64,000 nucleotides of DNA from Sinorhizobium medicae (GCF_007827695.1 NZ_VITA01000012.1:146873-210872); one strand, 5' to 3'. Shown: positions 33,433-42,483, counted from the first letter of the stretch. Program-made: numbers and translations. The notes: generated from the letters alone by a model not told the origin.

Positions 33433-34710
33433 TCAGTGACCGTAGACGGGAAAGGCAGCCGTCAGTTCAGCCACCTTCGTCTTCGCAGCCTCGACGCTAA
33501 GGTCGGCATTGCCGGCAGCTTCCGCCTCGATGAGGTCTGCGATGATGGTGCCGAGCGTTCGGAATTCGTCTTCCTTCATGCCGCGTGTCGTGGCCGCGGA
33601 GACGCCGAGGCGCATACCCAACCATTCCGGCGGACGCGGGCTGTCGTTCGGGATCGGGTTCTTGTTGGCCGTGATGTTGGCACGGGCCAGCAGATCCTCG
33701 GCCTGCTTGCCGATCAAGCCCTTGCTCGACAGGTCGACAAGTACGATGTGGGTGTCCGTGCCGCCGGAGACGACCCGTACTCCACGGGCCATGAGGACAT
33801 CGGCGAGAACCCGCGCATTGGTTTTCACTTGCGCCGCATAGACCTTGAAATCGTCGCGAAGCGCCTCACCGAGGCAGATCGCCTTGGCCGCCAGCACATT
33901 GCTGTGGAGCGATCCCTGGACCCCCGGGAACACCGCGGACTGGAGCTTCTTGAACCAGGCTTCGTTGTTGGTGAGGATCAGTCCCCCGCGCGGGCCGCGC
34001 AGCGTCTTGGTCGTCGTGCAGGTGACGATATCGGCGTGCGGGAACGGCGAAGGATGGACCCCGCCTGCCACGAGACCGGCGATATGCGCCATGTCTACCA
34101 GGAACCAGGCGCCAACCTTTTTTGCAATATTGCCCATGCGTTCGAAATCGAGTTCGCGCGGATAGGCCGAGCCGCCGGTGATCAGGAGTGTCGGACGCAC
34201 CTCTTCGGCGATCCGCTCCAGTTCGTCATAATCGATGACTTCGGTTTCCGGGTTCACATTGTAGTTGTGGGGTTCGAACCAGCGGCCCGAAAGATTGCCC
34301 TTCATGCCGTGCGACAGGTGACCGCCTGCCGCAAGGTCAAGCGAAAGAACCTTGTCCCCCGGCGTCAGGAGCAGGAAGAATACGGCGAGGTTTGCCTGAG
34401 TGCCCGAATGCGGCTGGACATTGGCATATGCGCAGCCGAAAAGCTGCTTCGCCCGGTCGATTGCGGCCTGCTCCACCACATCGACGAACTGGCCTCCACC
34501 GTGGAAGCGGTTTCCCGGGTAACCTTCCAGGGTCTTGTTCGTCATCTCGTGGCCAAGCGCATCGAGAACGGCCCGGCTGACGATGTTCTCCGAAGCGATG
34601 AGTTCGATCTGGTCCTGCTGGCGCTTGCGTTCATTGTCGATGGCCTGCGCGACCAATGGGTCGCGTTCGTGAACCGGCGCATTGAAATAAGCCTTCGTGT
34701 ATTCGGTCAT
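33433..34710 (-). CDS. glyA: Serine hydroxymethyltransferase-family enzyme with altered active site; proposed 2-methylserine type
   Basis: PLP fold-type I enzyme of the GlyA family, 425 residues, with the PLP lysine at Lys235 in TTTKTLRGPRGG and intact ELIASEN, QPHSGTQAN and VDMAHIAGL motifs. Two signature sites differ from ordinary GlyA: RYYGGCE-type sequence is RFHGGGQ (68-74), and the histidine before the lysine is Thr234 (E. coli His228). These residues touch the substrate and cofactor. With dadA and dsdA downstream, I propose D-alanine 2-hydroxymethyltransferase (EC 2.1.2.7), which acts on 2-methylserine and 2-hydroxymethylserine; ordinary SHMT remains possible. GGAGACAGG precedes the ATG. 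It heads the operon and diverges from the LysR gene. Confidence 0.85.
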   Translation of the reverse strand: MTEYTKAYFNAPVHERDPLVAQAIDNERKRQQDQIELIASENIVSRAVLDALGHEMTNKTLEGYPGNRFHGGGQFVDVVEQAAIDRAKQLFGCAYANVQPHSGTQANLAVFFLLLTPGDKVLSLDLAAGGHLSHGMKGNLSGRWFEPHNYNVNPETEVIDYDELERIAEEVRPTLLITGGSAYPRELDFERMGNIAKKVGAWFLVDMAHIAGLVAGGVHPSPFPHADIVTCTTTKTLRGPRGGLILTNNEAWFKKLQSAVFPGVQGSLHSNVLAAKAICLGEALRDDFKVYAAQVKTNARVLADVLMARGVRVVSGGTDTHIVLVDLSSKGLIGKQAEDLLARANITANKNPIPNDSPRPPEWLGMRLGVSAATTRGMKEDEFRTLGTIIADLIEAEAAGNADLSVEAAKTKVAELTAAFPVYGH

Positions 34711-34845
34711 GACCTGTCTCCGGACGGAAAGATGATGAGAACTCGAGGAAGGCTAGCGGCCGCATCGATCCAGAAAAAGTTAATAATATTTGCACATATG
34801 TTCTGATCTGCTAATGATTTGAGGGGCTGATTTCAGGAGTGGACG
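34711..34845. promoter_or_regulatory. Divergent glyA / lysR control region
   Basis: A 135-base gap between divergent starts, with an AT-rich core GTTAATAATATTTGCACATATGTT-like stretch around 34780-34800 that includes the palindrome ACATATGT. This is the usual place for a LysR-type regulator to bind and control both itself and the target operon. No exact T-N11-A site can be fixed by eye. Confidence 0.55.
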
Positions 34846-35766
34846 ATGGATCTTTCTCGCTTGCGTGCTCTACGGGAATTGTCGATCCGCAAGACCATGG
34901 CGGCGGTAGCCGAGGCGCTCTACGTCTCGCCATCGGCTGTTTCGCAGCAGATCGCCCTGCTCGAACAGGAGGTCGGTATCGACCTGATCGAGCGCCGCGG
35001 CCGCGGCGTCGAACTGACGCCCGCCGGAAAGCAGCTCGTCGAACGGGCAGAGCGAATCCTGATAGAACTGGAGTCGGCGCGAGCCGATATTGCGGAGTTG
35101 AAGAAGGTCATTGCGGGTGAATTGCGCGTAGCGGCCTTTCCGTCCGTAGCCGGAGCAGTCGTTGCGGGCGCAATCCATGGGCTGCATCGTCTCCATCCCC
35201 GGCTGACGGTTCAGTTCGATGAAATGGAGCCGGCCGAGAGCCTCGCCGCGCTTCGCAGCTGGCAGACGGATATCGCGATCATCGACGATCTCAATGTACC
35301 GTCCGGCGCGCTCGACCCGAACATCGAGACGATTCCGCTCATGGAAGACGTCTTCAATGTGATGGTTTCCAGAACGCATCCCCTGGCAGAGCAATCCACG
35401 GTCATGCTGCACCAATTGCGTAACGAACGCTGGGCTCTCGACACCGCATCCTCGACCTACAACCGCATGATCACCGATGCCTGCCAGGAGGCAGGCTTCA
35501 CCCCGAACATCGTCGCCCGCTGCAAGGGCTTCGAGGTTACGATCGCGCTGATAAGGCAAGGCTATGGCATTTCTATCCTTCCGGGCCTGAGGGCAAGCTA
35601 TGACCTCGAAGACGTCTGGGTATGCAAGCTTGAGCCGGAGATCCGTCGCAAGATTTCCCTCGCGTTCCGTAAAGGAGAGAAACGCAGCCCCGCCGTTCAG
35701 GCGTTCATTGCGGAAGTGAACGAACGCGTCGGCTCCCGCCGCCGCGTGCCTGCCGGAGAAAGATAA
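34846..35766 (+). CDS. LysR-family transcriptional regulator
   Basis: 306 residues: an N-terminal winged helix (TMAAVAEALYVSPSAVSQQIALLE, LIERRGRGVELTPAG), linker helix and a substrate-binding domain beginning ELRVAAFPSVAGAVV. CAGGAGTGG precedes the ATG. It lies between the divergent glyA operon and the co-directional ABC transporter operon, so it most likely controls both. The ligand is unknown; if the proposed pathway is right it would be a 2-substituted serine or a D-amino acid. Confidence 0.93.
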   Translation: MDLSRLRALRELSIRKTMAAVAEALYVSPSAVSQQIALLEQEVGIDLIERRGRGVELTPAGKQLVERAERILIELESARADIAELKKVIAGELRVAAFPSVAGAVVAGAIHGLHRLHPRLTVQFDEMEPAESLAALRSWQTDIAIIDDLNVPSGALDPNIETIPLMEDVFNVMVSRTHPLAEQSTVMLHQLRNERWALDTASSTYNRMITDACQEAGFTPNIVARCKGFEVTIALIRQGYGISILPGLRASYDLEDVWVCKLEPEIRRKISLAFRKGEKRSPAVQAFIAEVNERVGSRRRVPAGER

Positions 35767-35807
35767 CAGCCGGGACGCGCGAAGGCCCTCCCATTAAAAT
35801 CAAACAG

Positions 35808-35834
35808 TTTTTCTAAATAGTACATAAAGAAAAA
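35808..35834. promoter_or_regulatory. AT-rich interrupted palindrome upstream of the ABC operon
   Basis: TTTTTCT-N13-AGAAAAA lies in a strongly AT-rich block just after the LysR stop. It could be a LysR site or promoter upstream element for the transporter operon. The next 200 bases to the first gene form a leader with short GC hairpins (CGGC-AAGA-GCCG, GCAG-GACT-CTGC) and no recognised RNA family. Confidence 0.4.
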
Positions 35835-36040
35835 TTAAGTAGACCTGAATGAACTGCCTTCCTATCGTTCCTCCTGTCGATTGATATGGGTTTGCTGCTT
35901 AAGCGAACTTAGGCCAGCGGCGGGAGCAATCGCTACAGAACGGCAAGAGCCGCTGTTGCCCTATCACCCAATCACAACTCGGCAAGAGAGCAGGACTCTG
36001 CACCTTCGTGCGGGCCGTTCGCGATATAAAGGGGAATGCA

Positions 36041-37072
36041 ATGAAACTGATCAAGCTTCTCACGGCCGGTGTTTTTGCCGGTCTCGCCGTTACCACAGGT
36101 CAGGCGTCTGCCTCCGTCCTCGACACCGTCAAGCAGCGCGGCACACTGAACTGCGGCACCGACAACACCGCTCCCGGTTTCGGCTACCTCAATACGACCA
36201 CAGGCCAGATGGAAGGGCTGGACGTAGACTTCTGCAGGGCGGTTGCAGCGGCGGTCCTCGGCGACGCGTCCAAGGTCAAATTCGTCACCGTAACGGACAA
36301 AAGCCGCTTCGACGCCGTCCTGACGAACCAGGTGGACGTCGTCTTCGCACACACGACCATGAAGCCGGCCCGCGAATCCTCGATCGCCATAGATTTTCTG
36401 CCGGTCAACTTCTATGACGGCACGGGTATCATGGTGAAGACGGATTCCGAGGTGGTGCAGTTCGCCGACCTCGAAGGTGCGACGTTCTGCACGACTCAGG
36501 GTTCCGTGACCGAAACCGTGCTTACCAGCGCTTTCAAGGCCAATGGATGGCAGGGCTCCAAGGTTCTCACCTACGAAAACCTCGAAAAGCTGTTCGCCGC
36601 GCTCAACTCCGGTCGCTGCAACGCGATGAGCACAGACAAGTCCGCGCTTGCGGCCTGGGCCGGCAACTCGCCGAAGCCGTCCGATTATCTCATCCTGCCG
36701 GAAACCCTCGACAAGTCGCCCTTCGCTGGTTTCGTCGCGGCCAATGATTCCAAATGGCGCAATGCGCTGCGCTGGATCACCTACGGCCTGTTCCAGGCGG
36801 AGGAGTCCGACATCACACAGGCCAATCTCGAAGAAAAGCTGAAGAGCGACGACCCGTTCGTTCAGAAGTTTCTCGGCGTGGGAGGCGGCTACGGCAAGGA
36901 CTTCGGCCTTCCGGACGATTTCGTTGCGCAGGCCATAAAGGCGATGGGCAATTACGGCGAGATTTACGCCCGCAATCTCGGTCCGGATACGAGCATGTTC
37001 CTTGACCGGAAAGGTACGCCTAACGCTCTTTGGACAGAGGGCGGCGCGATCTACTCGCCCCTCTGGAACTGA
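36041..37072 (+). CDS. Amino-acid ABC transporter, periplasmic binding protein (AapJ-like)
   Basis: Periplasmic receptor of a polar amino-acid uptake system. A signal peptide (MKLIKLLTAGVFAGLAVTTGQASA) is followed by the family-3 solute-binding fold: VKQRGTLNCGTDNTAPGF, GLDVDFCRAVAAAVLGD and a long C-terminal region as in AapJ. The ATG at 36041 follows AAGGGGAATGCA; mature length suits the AapJ subfamily (343 residues in all). First gene of a four-gene operon. Its ligand cannot be read directly; context suggests a serine analogue or D-amino acid. Confidence 0.92.
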   Translation: MKLIKLLTAGVFAGLAVTTGQASASVLDTVKQRGTLNCGTDNTAPGFGYLNTTTGQMEGLDVDFCRAVAAAVLGDASKVKFVTVTDKSRFDAVLTNQVDVVFAHTTMKPARESSIAIDFLPVNFYDGTGIMVKTDSEVVQFADLEGATFCTTQGSVTETVLTSAFKANGWQGSKVLTYENLEKLFAALNSGRCNAMSTDKSALAAWAGNSPKPSDYLILPETLDKSPFAGFVAANDSKWRNALRWITYGLFQAEESDITQANLEEKLKSDDPFVQKFLGVGGGYGKDFGLPDDFVAQAIKAMGNYGEIYARNLGPDTSMFLDRKGTPNALWTEGGAIYSPLWN

Positions 37073-37141
37073 TCCTCTCTACTGACCGAGCCGAGGCGGA
37101 CGACCCGCCTCGGCTCCTATCCCGGTTCCAGGTATCCCGAC

Positions 37142-38350
37142 ATGAATGTGCATCATGCGAAAGCGGCCGAACATGCGGTCGACGACGATCTCCTCTCCGC
37201 TCGCCGGCGCCGCAATCGGATCAGGTACGGAGCCACCCAGTTTGCCGTGATCGCGGCCGCGATCACCCTGGTGGTCCTTTTTGCGCTTGCCGTGAAGGAA
37301 GGACTTGCCCGGCACGGGATCAGGTTCAGCTTCTCGTTTCTATGGGACGCCGCCGGATTCGACCTCAGCGAGGGCAAAACCTTCGTCTTCGACGGCACGT
37401 TCTGGCTGGCCTTTACGGAGTTCACCTCGGAGCGTTCGATAGCGCAGGCATTCGCCGCCGGAATCGTGAACACCACCAAGGTGGCGGTTCTCGCCATTGT
37501 TCTGAGCACCATGCTCGGAGTCCTGCTCGGTGTAAGTCGGCTCTCCACCAATTGGGTGGCTCGGAGCCTTTCCTTCTGGTGCGTCGAGTTCGTCCGCAAC
37601 ACGCCGCTCCTTATCCAGCTCGTCTTCTGGTACTTCGCGGTCATCCTGCATTTCCCACCTATCGCGGCCGCGGCCGAATTCTACGGCGTCGTCATCAGCC
37701 AGCAAGGCCTCTTTTTTCCGGCCCTCGTCTGGAAGGGCGAAGGTTCGCCGGTCGCCATCGCAATGGCGACTGCTTGCTGGGTCGCAATTCTCGGACTGGT
37801 CTTCGACAAGCACAGACTGGTCCGCCGGGTTTGCATGGGTGCCATAGTCGTGCTTCCTTGCCTGATGCTGCTGACCGGGATCGTGGAACTGGATTTCCCC
37901 GTGGCATCGAAGTTTCGGGCCAAAGGTGGTACAGGCATGAGCCCCGAAATGGCGGCACTGCTTCTGGCGATCGTCGTCAACAGCGCTTCCTACATTGCGG
38001 AAATCGTGCGTGGAGCGATCGATGCCTTGCCAAAGGGGCAATGGGAGGCGGCAGCCTCCCTCGGACTGAGCCGCCGCGATACCGTCCACGACATCATTCT
38101 CCCGCAGGTCTTCCGGGTCGTGCTGCCTTCCTTCGGAAACCAGTATATCAGCCTCACGAAAAACACGGCCCTCGGCATTGCGGTCGGATATCCCGAACTC
38201 TTCAACATCTACGGCACCATAGCGAACCAAACGGGCCATAGCCTCGAAGGCATCCTCATCGTCATGGCGTCCTATCTGATCCTTAGCTGGGCTATCAGCG
38301 CGACCGTCGCCTGGGCCGACCGCCGCCTGAGCAAACGCGGAGCGATGTGA
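37142..38350 (+). CDS. Amino-acid ABC transporter permease (AapQ-like)
   Basis: Inner-membrane permease of 402 residues, longer than typical HisM-type permeases as in AapQ. It has an N-terminal helix followed by a large periplasmic insertion, and the conserved EAA loop EAAASLGLSRRDTVHDIILPQVFRV near the C-terminus (EAASLG...ILPQ) that docks onto the ATPase. Stop and next start overlap (TGATG), indicating coupled translation with the second permease. Confidence 0.92.
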   Translation: MNVHHAKAAEHAVDDDLLSARRRRNRIRYGATQFAVIAAAITLVVLFALAVKEGLARHGIRFSFSFLWDAAGFDLSEGKTFVFDGTFWLAFTEFTSERSIAQAFAAGIVNTTKVAVLAIVLSTMLGVLLGVSRLSTNWVARSLSFWCVEFVRNTPLLIQLVFWYFAVILHFPPIAAAAEFYGVVISQQGLFFPALVWKGEGSPVAIAMATACWVAILGLVFDKHRLVRRVCMGAIVVLPCLMLLTGIVELDFPVASKFRAKGGTGMSPEMAALLLAIVVNSASYIAEIVRGAIDALPKGQWEAAASLGLSRRDTVHDIILPQVFRVVLPSFGNQYISLTKNTALGIAVGYPELFNIYGTIANQTGHSLEGILIVMASYLILSWAISATVAWADRRLSKRGAM

Positions 38351-39480
38351 TGATCGCCAGATTCCTGAAATGGTCGCGGCACAATCTGTTCGGCAAGCCG
38401 TTCGACATTCTGCTGTCTCTCACCGTCATACCCGGCTTTCTCTGGCTGGCCTACCAGGTCGCGGCCTGGACGGTTACGACGGCGCGATGGGAGATCATCC
38501 CCGAGAGCCTGCGGATCCTGATGATCGGCATTTTCCCGGCCGAGCAGGCATGGCGCGCCTGGGTCGCGATCATGATCATCGCCGCCCTCCTCGGCGCGGC
38601 GCTGGGATGCGTGTTCGCCTTCAGGAAGCGCCACGCGGCTGGCTTGCTCTTGGTGCTGGCTGCCGTCATCGCGCTTACGGGTTCAAAAGACCTGACGAAT
38701 GCGCTCCTTACCGCCTCGACCATTGCGATCTTTGCGAGCGGCTGCGCGGCAATCTCGCTTATCCCCTTGCTTCGCAGAGCATTGTTGCCGGCTGGCTTCA
38801 TTGCGCTGATCGCAATCTTCGCCGTCATGTCGCCGCCCGGCGCCGGCCTTTGGGGTGGCCTGCTCCTGAGCATTCTGCTGACGCTCGTGACATCGATTGT
38901 CTCGCTTCCGGTCGGAATCCTGCTCGCCTTTGGCCGCCGCAGCCGTTTCTCGAGCATGCGGTGGATCTGTATGGGCTATATCGAGGTGATGCGGTCCGTG
39001 CCATTGATCATGGTCGTCTACTGGATCTGGATTCTGATGCCAGTCCTGGCGCCGCAATTCGGCCTCGCGGACGTCGTGCGCGGCATGATCGGCTTCACCC
39101 TGTTCTATTCCGCCTATGTGGCCGAATATGTCCGGAGCGGCCTGCAAGCCGTTCCCCGCGAACAGACCGAGGCGGCCCGCTCGCTCGGCATGAGCGAGTT
39201 CGACATCAACCGCTCGATCGTACTGCCGCAGGCCCTTCGCGTGGCGGTGCCGCCGCTTGTCGGCAATGTGCTCGATATTTTCAATACGGCGCCGCTGGTC
39301 TTCATCATCGGCCTGACGGATTTTCTGCGCGCCGGTCAGATGATCCTGGCCAATCCCCAATATGGCGACCGGACCTATGAGGTCTACGCCTTCCTGTTTC
39401 TCACCTATTTCCTTGTCGGATCCCTGATAACCTTCGTCGCGCGCAGGCTCGAAACGCATCTTGCACGAGGCAATCGGTGA
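38350..39480 (+). CDS. Amino-acid ABC transporter permease (AapM-like)
   Basis: Second permease, 376 residues from the ATG at 38350 (a GTG at 38347 is also in frame). Unusually many hydrophobic segments occur before the core permease domain, again as in AapM. The EAA loop is [21 protein letters not shown]. It pairs with the preceding permease as a heterodimer. It ends in a GTGA overlap with the ATPase frame. Confidence 0.92.
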   Translation: MIARFLKWSRHNLFGKPFDILLSLTVIPGFLWLAYQVAAWTVTTARWEIIPESLRILMIGIFPAEQAWRAWVAIMIIAALLGAALGCVFAFRKRHAAGLLLVLAAVIALTGSKDLTNALLTASTIAIFASGCAAISLIPLLRRALLPAGFIALIAIFAVMSPPGAGLWGGLLLSILLTLVTSIVSLPVGILLAFGRRSRFSSMRWICMGYIEVMRSVPLIMVVYWIWILMPVLAPQFGLADVVRGMIGFTLFYSAYVAEYVRSGLQAVPREQTEAARSLGMSEFDINRSIVLPQALRVAVPPLVGNVLDIFNTAPLVFIIGLTDFLRAGQMILANPQYGDRTYEVYAFLFLTYFLVGSLITFVARRLETHLARGNR

Positions 39481-39509
39481 CCGAAATGAGCCATGCTGGA
39501 GACAGTTCC

Positions 39510-40268
39510 ATGAACGCCATCATCGAAATGAAGAACCTCAACAAGTTCTATGGAAGCCATCATGTTCTGAAGGATATCGATCTTTCCGTTTCGAGAGGCG
39601 AGGTCGTAGTGGTGGTCGGAGCAAGCGGCTCAGGAAAATCCACCCTGATCCGCTGCGTCAACGGCCTGGAAATGTACCAGAACGGCAGCCTGCTCGTGGA
39701 CGGTTACCCCATGCCGGTCGAGGAGGACCGCCGCCTGGGAGGCGAACGTGAACTCGCTGCCATCCGCAAGGGTGTCGGAATGGTGTTCCAGCAGTTCAAC
39801 CTGTTTCCGCACAAGACGGTCGTGGAGAACATCACGATTGCGCCGATGCGCGTGCACAGGAAGACCAGGCGAGAAGCCGAAGCAACTGCCCTCAAGCTTC
39901 TGGAACGCGTCGGGCTGGAGGCTCATGCGCACAAATATCCGGGCCAGTTGTCCGGGGGACAGCAGCAGCGTGTGGCAATCGCCCGCTCACTAGCCATGGA
40001 GCCGCACCTGATGCTTTTCGACGAACCGACCTCCGCTCTCGACCCGGAAATGATCGGCGAGGTGCTCGACGTCATGCGGGAACTGGCGGCAGACGGCATG
40101 ACGATGATGATCGTGACGCATGAAATGGGGTTTGCGCGCGAGGTGGCGGATCGGATCGTTTATATCGACCAAGGCAGCATCCTGGAAATTGGAAAGCCGG
40201 ACGCCTTTTTCGACAATCCGGAAAACGACCGTGCCCGCTCGTTCCTTGCCCGTGTGCTGAAGCACTGA
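39510..40268 (+). CDS. Amino-acid ABC transporter ATPase (AapP-like)
   Basis: Cytoplasmic motor subunit. Walker [17 protein letters not shown] loop [13 protein letters not shown], signature [16 protein letters not shown], Walker [16 protein letters not shown] and the switch histidine in IVTHEMGFA all match the polar amino-acid class. I prefer the ATG at 39510 (252 residues), preceded by GGAGACAG at good spacing; starts at 39477 (GTG) and 39486 (ATG) are in frame and would overlap the permease. Last gene of the operon. Confidence 0.93.
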   Translation: MNAIIEMKNLNKFYGSHHVLKDIDLSVSRGEVVVVVGASGSGKSTLIRCVNGLEMYQNGSLLVDGYPMPVEEDRRLGGERELAAIRKGVGMVFQQFNLFPHKTVVENITIAPMRVHRKTRREAEATALKLLERVGLEAHAHKYPGQLSGGQQQRVAIARSLAMEPHLMLFDEPTSALDPEMIGEVLDVMRELAADGMTMMIVTHEMGFAREVADRIVYIDQGSILEIGKPDAFFDNPENDRARSFLARVLKH

Positions 40269-40296
40269 CCGCGTTTCTAGCGCTCCCGTCGGGTTG

Positions 40297-40399
40297 GGGC
40301 AATTCCAGGAAAATTTGCGTAGCGGTTTTCCGTCCGGAATTGCGGCAAAACAACCGGTTAGAGAGTATCCGCGATTCGGAGAAAGCGGAAATGCTCTAA
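40297..40399 (-). repeat. RIME-like intergenic element, second copy
   Basis: In reverse orientation this matches 27378-27479 nearly throughout (TTAGAGCATTTCCGC, AATCGCGGA, GCAATTCCGGACGGAAAACCGCTACGCA, TTTTCCTGGAATTGC). It separates the converging ABC ATPase and FAD oxidoreductase genes, and its terminal TAG is the oxidoreductase stop codon. Confidence 0.75.
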
Positions 40400-41583
40400 C
40401 GAAACGCGACCGCGAAATCTGTCTCGTAGTCGTCGGCCGGAAGCCTCCCCTCCGTCAACAGCACGGCACCAAGCCTGCCGATCTCGTCGGAGCTCTTGGC
40501 AGCCTGTCCGTTGCCGCCTGTAAGCACAGCGACACGATTGCTCGCAAAGCCTATATAGGGGTAGCCGTGACGCGTGAAAGCGGTGACGCAGGGTGAATGA
40601 TGCGTCGAGACCGGCCTCAGTTCCGGGATCGTCTCTGCGAGGAGCCTGTGCATATGCGCGGCCGCTTCTGCGTTTGCGCCGCTTCGGAACCATGCCCTGA
40701 CCGCCGGCTCGCTGGCAAGAATCCGATCGGTCGGATCGCCGCCGATCTTTATATAATGCTTGCCGTCGGGATAGGCGACCGGAGGCAACAGATAGTAGCT
40801 TCGCTCCTGTTCCGGCGCGGCGCCGATCAGCGACGGCATGCGCGTAAAGCGGGGGAGATCATCCGCCGCGACCTCGGCAAAGAGCACCGTACGCGCCTTC
40901 ACCGTGAGATCGAGCGGACGCGGGAGCAGCGCCTCCGAAATCGAGAAGCCGCCTGCGGCGACAAGGACGCGGCCGGCGTGCAGCGAGTGCCCGCCGGCTG
41001 TCCCGACCACCACTCGATGCCGGCCGTCTTCGACCGATACGACCTCGGAACGGATCACCCGTGCGCCGGATTTTTCGGCCGCGATCGTCTGCGCGAGCAC
41101 GAGCGAGCGCGGATTGATGTAGCCTGCACCACGGGCCTCATGGATGCCGGCAAAGCCTTGAGGAAAGCGGAACCAGGGAAATCGCGCGGCGAGGTCGCCG
41201 CCGGGGATCAGCGGTGCTTCGACACCGAGCCTGTCGCGGGCGCGCTCGACATTTTCCAGATAGTCAAATGCGCTGCCCGGAGCGGGCGCCGCAATCAGGC
41301 AACCGACCGGGAAGTGGAATTCGACACCGCTCTCCCTTGCAATTTCCGGATAGCGGTCGATCGAGCGACGCGCCAGTCGCGCCCAGACCGGATCATCGTC
41401 GATCGTGCGGGTGATGCGGGCATTGTCGTAGTGGCTGGCGAACACACCGCTGTGGTTCGCCCAGTCCTCCGGCTCGTCAGGCCCGACGAGAGCGACATCG
41501 GCGCCTGCTCTCGCCAGATGGCGCGCCGCTGCGGCACCCATCATGCCCTTGCCGATGATGACAAAGTCAACGCTCTCCGACAT
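40396..41583 (-). CDS. FAD-dependent oxidoreductase, D-amino-acid/sarcosine oxidase fold
   Basis: 395 residues of the DAO superfamily. The FAD loop is FVIIGKGMMGAAAARHLARAG (residues 7-27) and a C-terminal GYPYIGF...VLTGGNGQAAKSS segment closes the flavin site. Members oxidise secondary or primary amines, such as N-methyl or D-amino acids, to imines with release of aldehyde or ammonia. GGGGAAGGG precedes the ATG at 41583. It converges on the ABC operon, so it is plausibly part of the same catabolic locus, but the substrate is unknown and it may be independent. Confidence 0.85.
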   Translation of the reverse strand: MSESVDFVIIGKGMMGAAAARHLARAGADVALVGPDEPEDWANHSGVFASHYDNARITRTIDDDPVWARLARRSIDRYPEIARESGVEFHFPVGCLIAAPAPGSAFDYLENVERARDRLGVEAPLIPGGDLAARFPWFRFPQGFAGIHEARGAGYINPRSLVLAQTIAAEKSGARVIRSEVVSVEDGRHRVVVGTAGGHSLHAGRVLVAAGGFSISEALLPRPLDLTVKARTVLFAEVAADDLPRFTRMPSLIGAAPEQERSYYLLPPVAYPDGKHYIKIGGDPTDRILASEPAVRAWFRSGANAEAAAHMHRLLAETIPELRPVSTHHSPCVTAFTRHGYPYIGFASNRVAVLTGGNGQAAKSSDEIGRLGAVLLTEGRLPADDYETDFAVAFR

Positions 41584-41717
41584 GCCCTTCCCCGATGTTT
41601 GCTTCGCGACCGGGATAGCATGCCGCTCGGGCCGCCGCACCGAGTTCCTTTGAATATTAACAACATGCCGGAACGCGATACCCGACCTTCAAGCGCTGGC
41701 AGGCGTGGCGCCGTAGA

Positions 41718-42257
41718 TCACAACCAGTCGAGAATAGTCTTGACCTTGCCGCAATAGCGCTTCGAAACGGGATTCATCCGCTTCGCACCATGGCCCGCAT
41801 TGTATTTGAGAATGGTGCCGCAGGTGGAGCCGTCCGAAAGCTCCTTGGCCTTTGCCAGGTATTTCATTCCGAACTTGATGTTGGTCTCAGGATCGAAGAG
41901 TTCCTTGACCGAGCCGGAATAACCCATCATCCGGGCCGTGGCCGGCTTGATCTGCATCAGTCCGACTTCCCCGGCGCGGCCGCGAGCCTTGGGATTGAAG
42001 TTGCTCTCGACCTGTACGACAGCGTGCGCCAGATCTACCGGAACGCCGTATTGCTTGGCATAGGACTGGATGAGGATCGTATATTGGGAGCCGCCAGGCA
42101 ATGCGAGGTCAGGTTTTGGATAACCCGTGGTTCGGGTCACGGAAGGTATCGCAGAAGTCTTGACGGTTTTGTCGATGCCCCCTGCATACGACGTACCCAT
42201 CCCGGCGATGAACATGCCAAGGCATGCCGCCGCCGCAGCAACAGACGCTATTCTCAT
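41718..42257 (-). CDS. Periplasmic lytic transglycosylase, SLT domain
   Basis: 179-residue exported muramidase-like enzyme that cleaves the MurNAc-GlcNAc bond with anhydro ring formation. A signal peptide (MRIASVAAAAACLGMFIAGMG) is followed by the SLT domain: catalytic Glu in VVQVESNFNPKA, GLMQIKPATARMMGY, and NIKFGMKYLAKA. It lies between the accessory locus and the amidase. Small single-domain SLTs often act with secretion or envelope assembly; no such partner is seen here. Confidence 0.92.
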   Translation of the reverse strand: MRIASVAAAAACLGMFIAGMGTSYAGGIDKTVKTSAIPSVTRTTGYPKPDLALPGGSQYTILIQSYAKQYGVPVDLAHAVVQVESNFNPKARGRAGEVGLMQIKPATARMMGYSGSVKELFDPETNIKFGMKYLAKAKELSDGSTCGTILKYNAGHGAKRMNPVSKRYCGKVKTILDWL

Positions 42258-42483
42258 TTAGTTTGAAGTCTCCGGTCTGGGGAACCGACCGCGCGGCGCA
42301 CCCCACCGCTACGAGCAAATTTCCCGATCGTTTTCATTGACAAGAGTGCCGCGCTCGGCGCCACATCTCCTGCAGTTGATGCAGCGGAAATGACCGGGCT
42401 ATCATGGTAAACATGTGGCAGGACGACAAAATCGTGCACGAAAATCAACCGAACGCTAAATTAGGCCGGAGGAAAATCGTCGT

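Noticed and set aside
35910..36010. Glycine riboswitch before the ABC operon
   Set aside because: Only scattered short pieces resemble the aptamer; the order and spacing of the conserved core are wrong. Kept as an unexplained leader instead.
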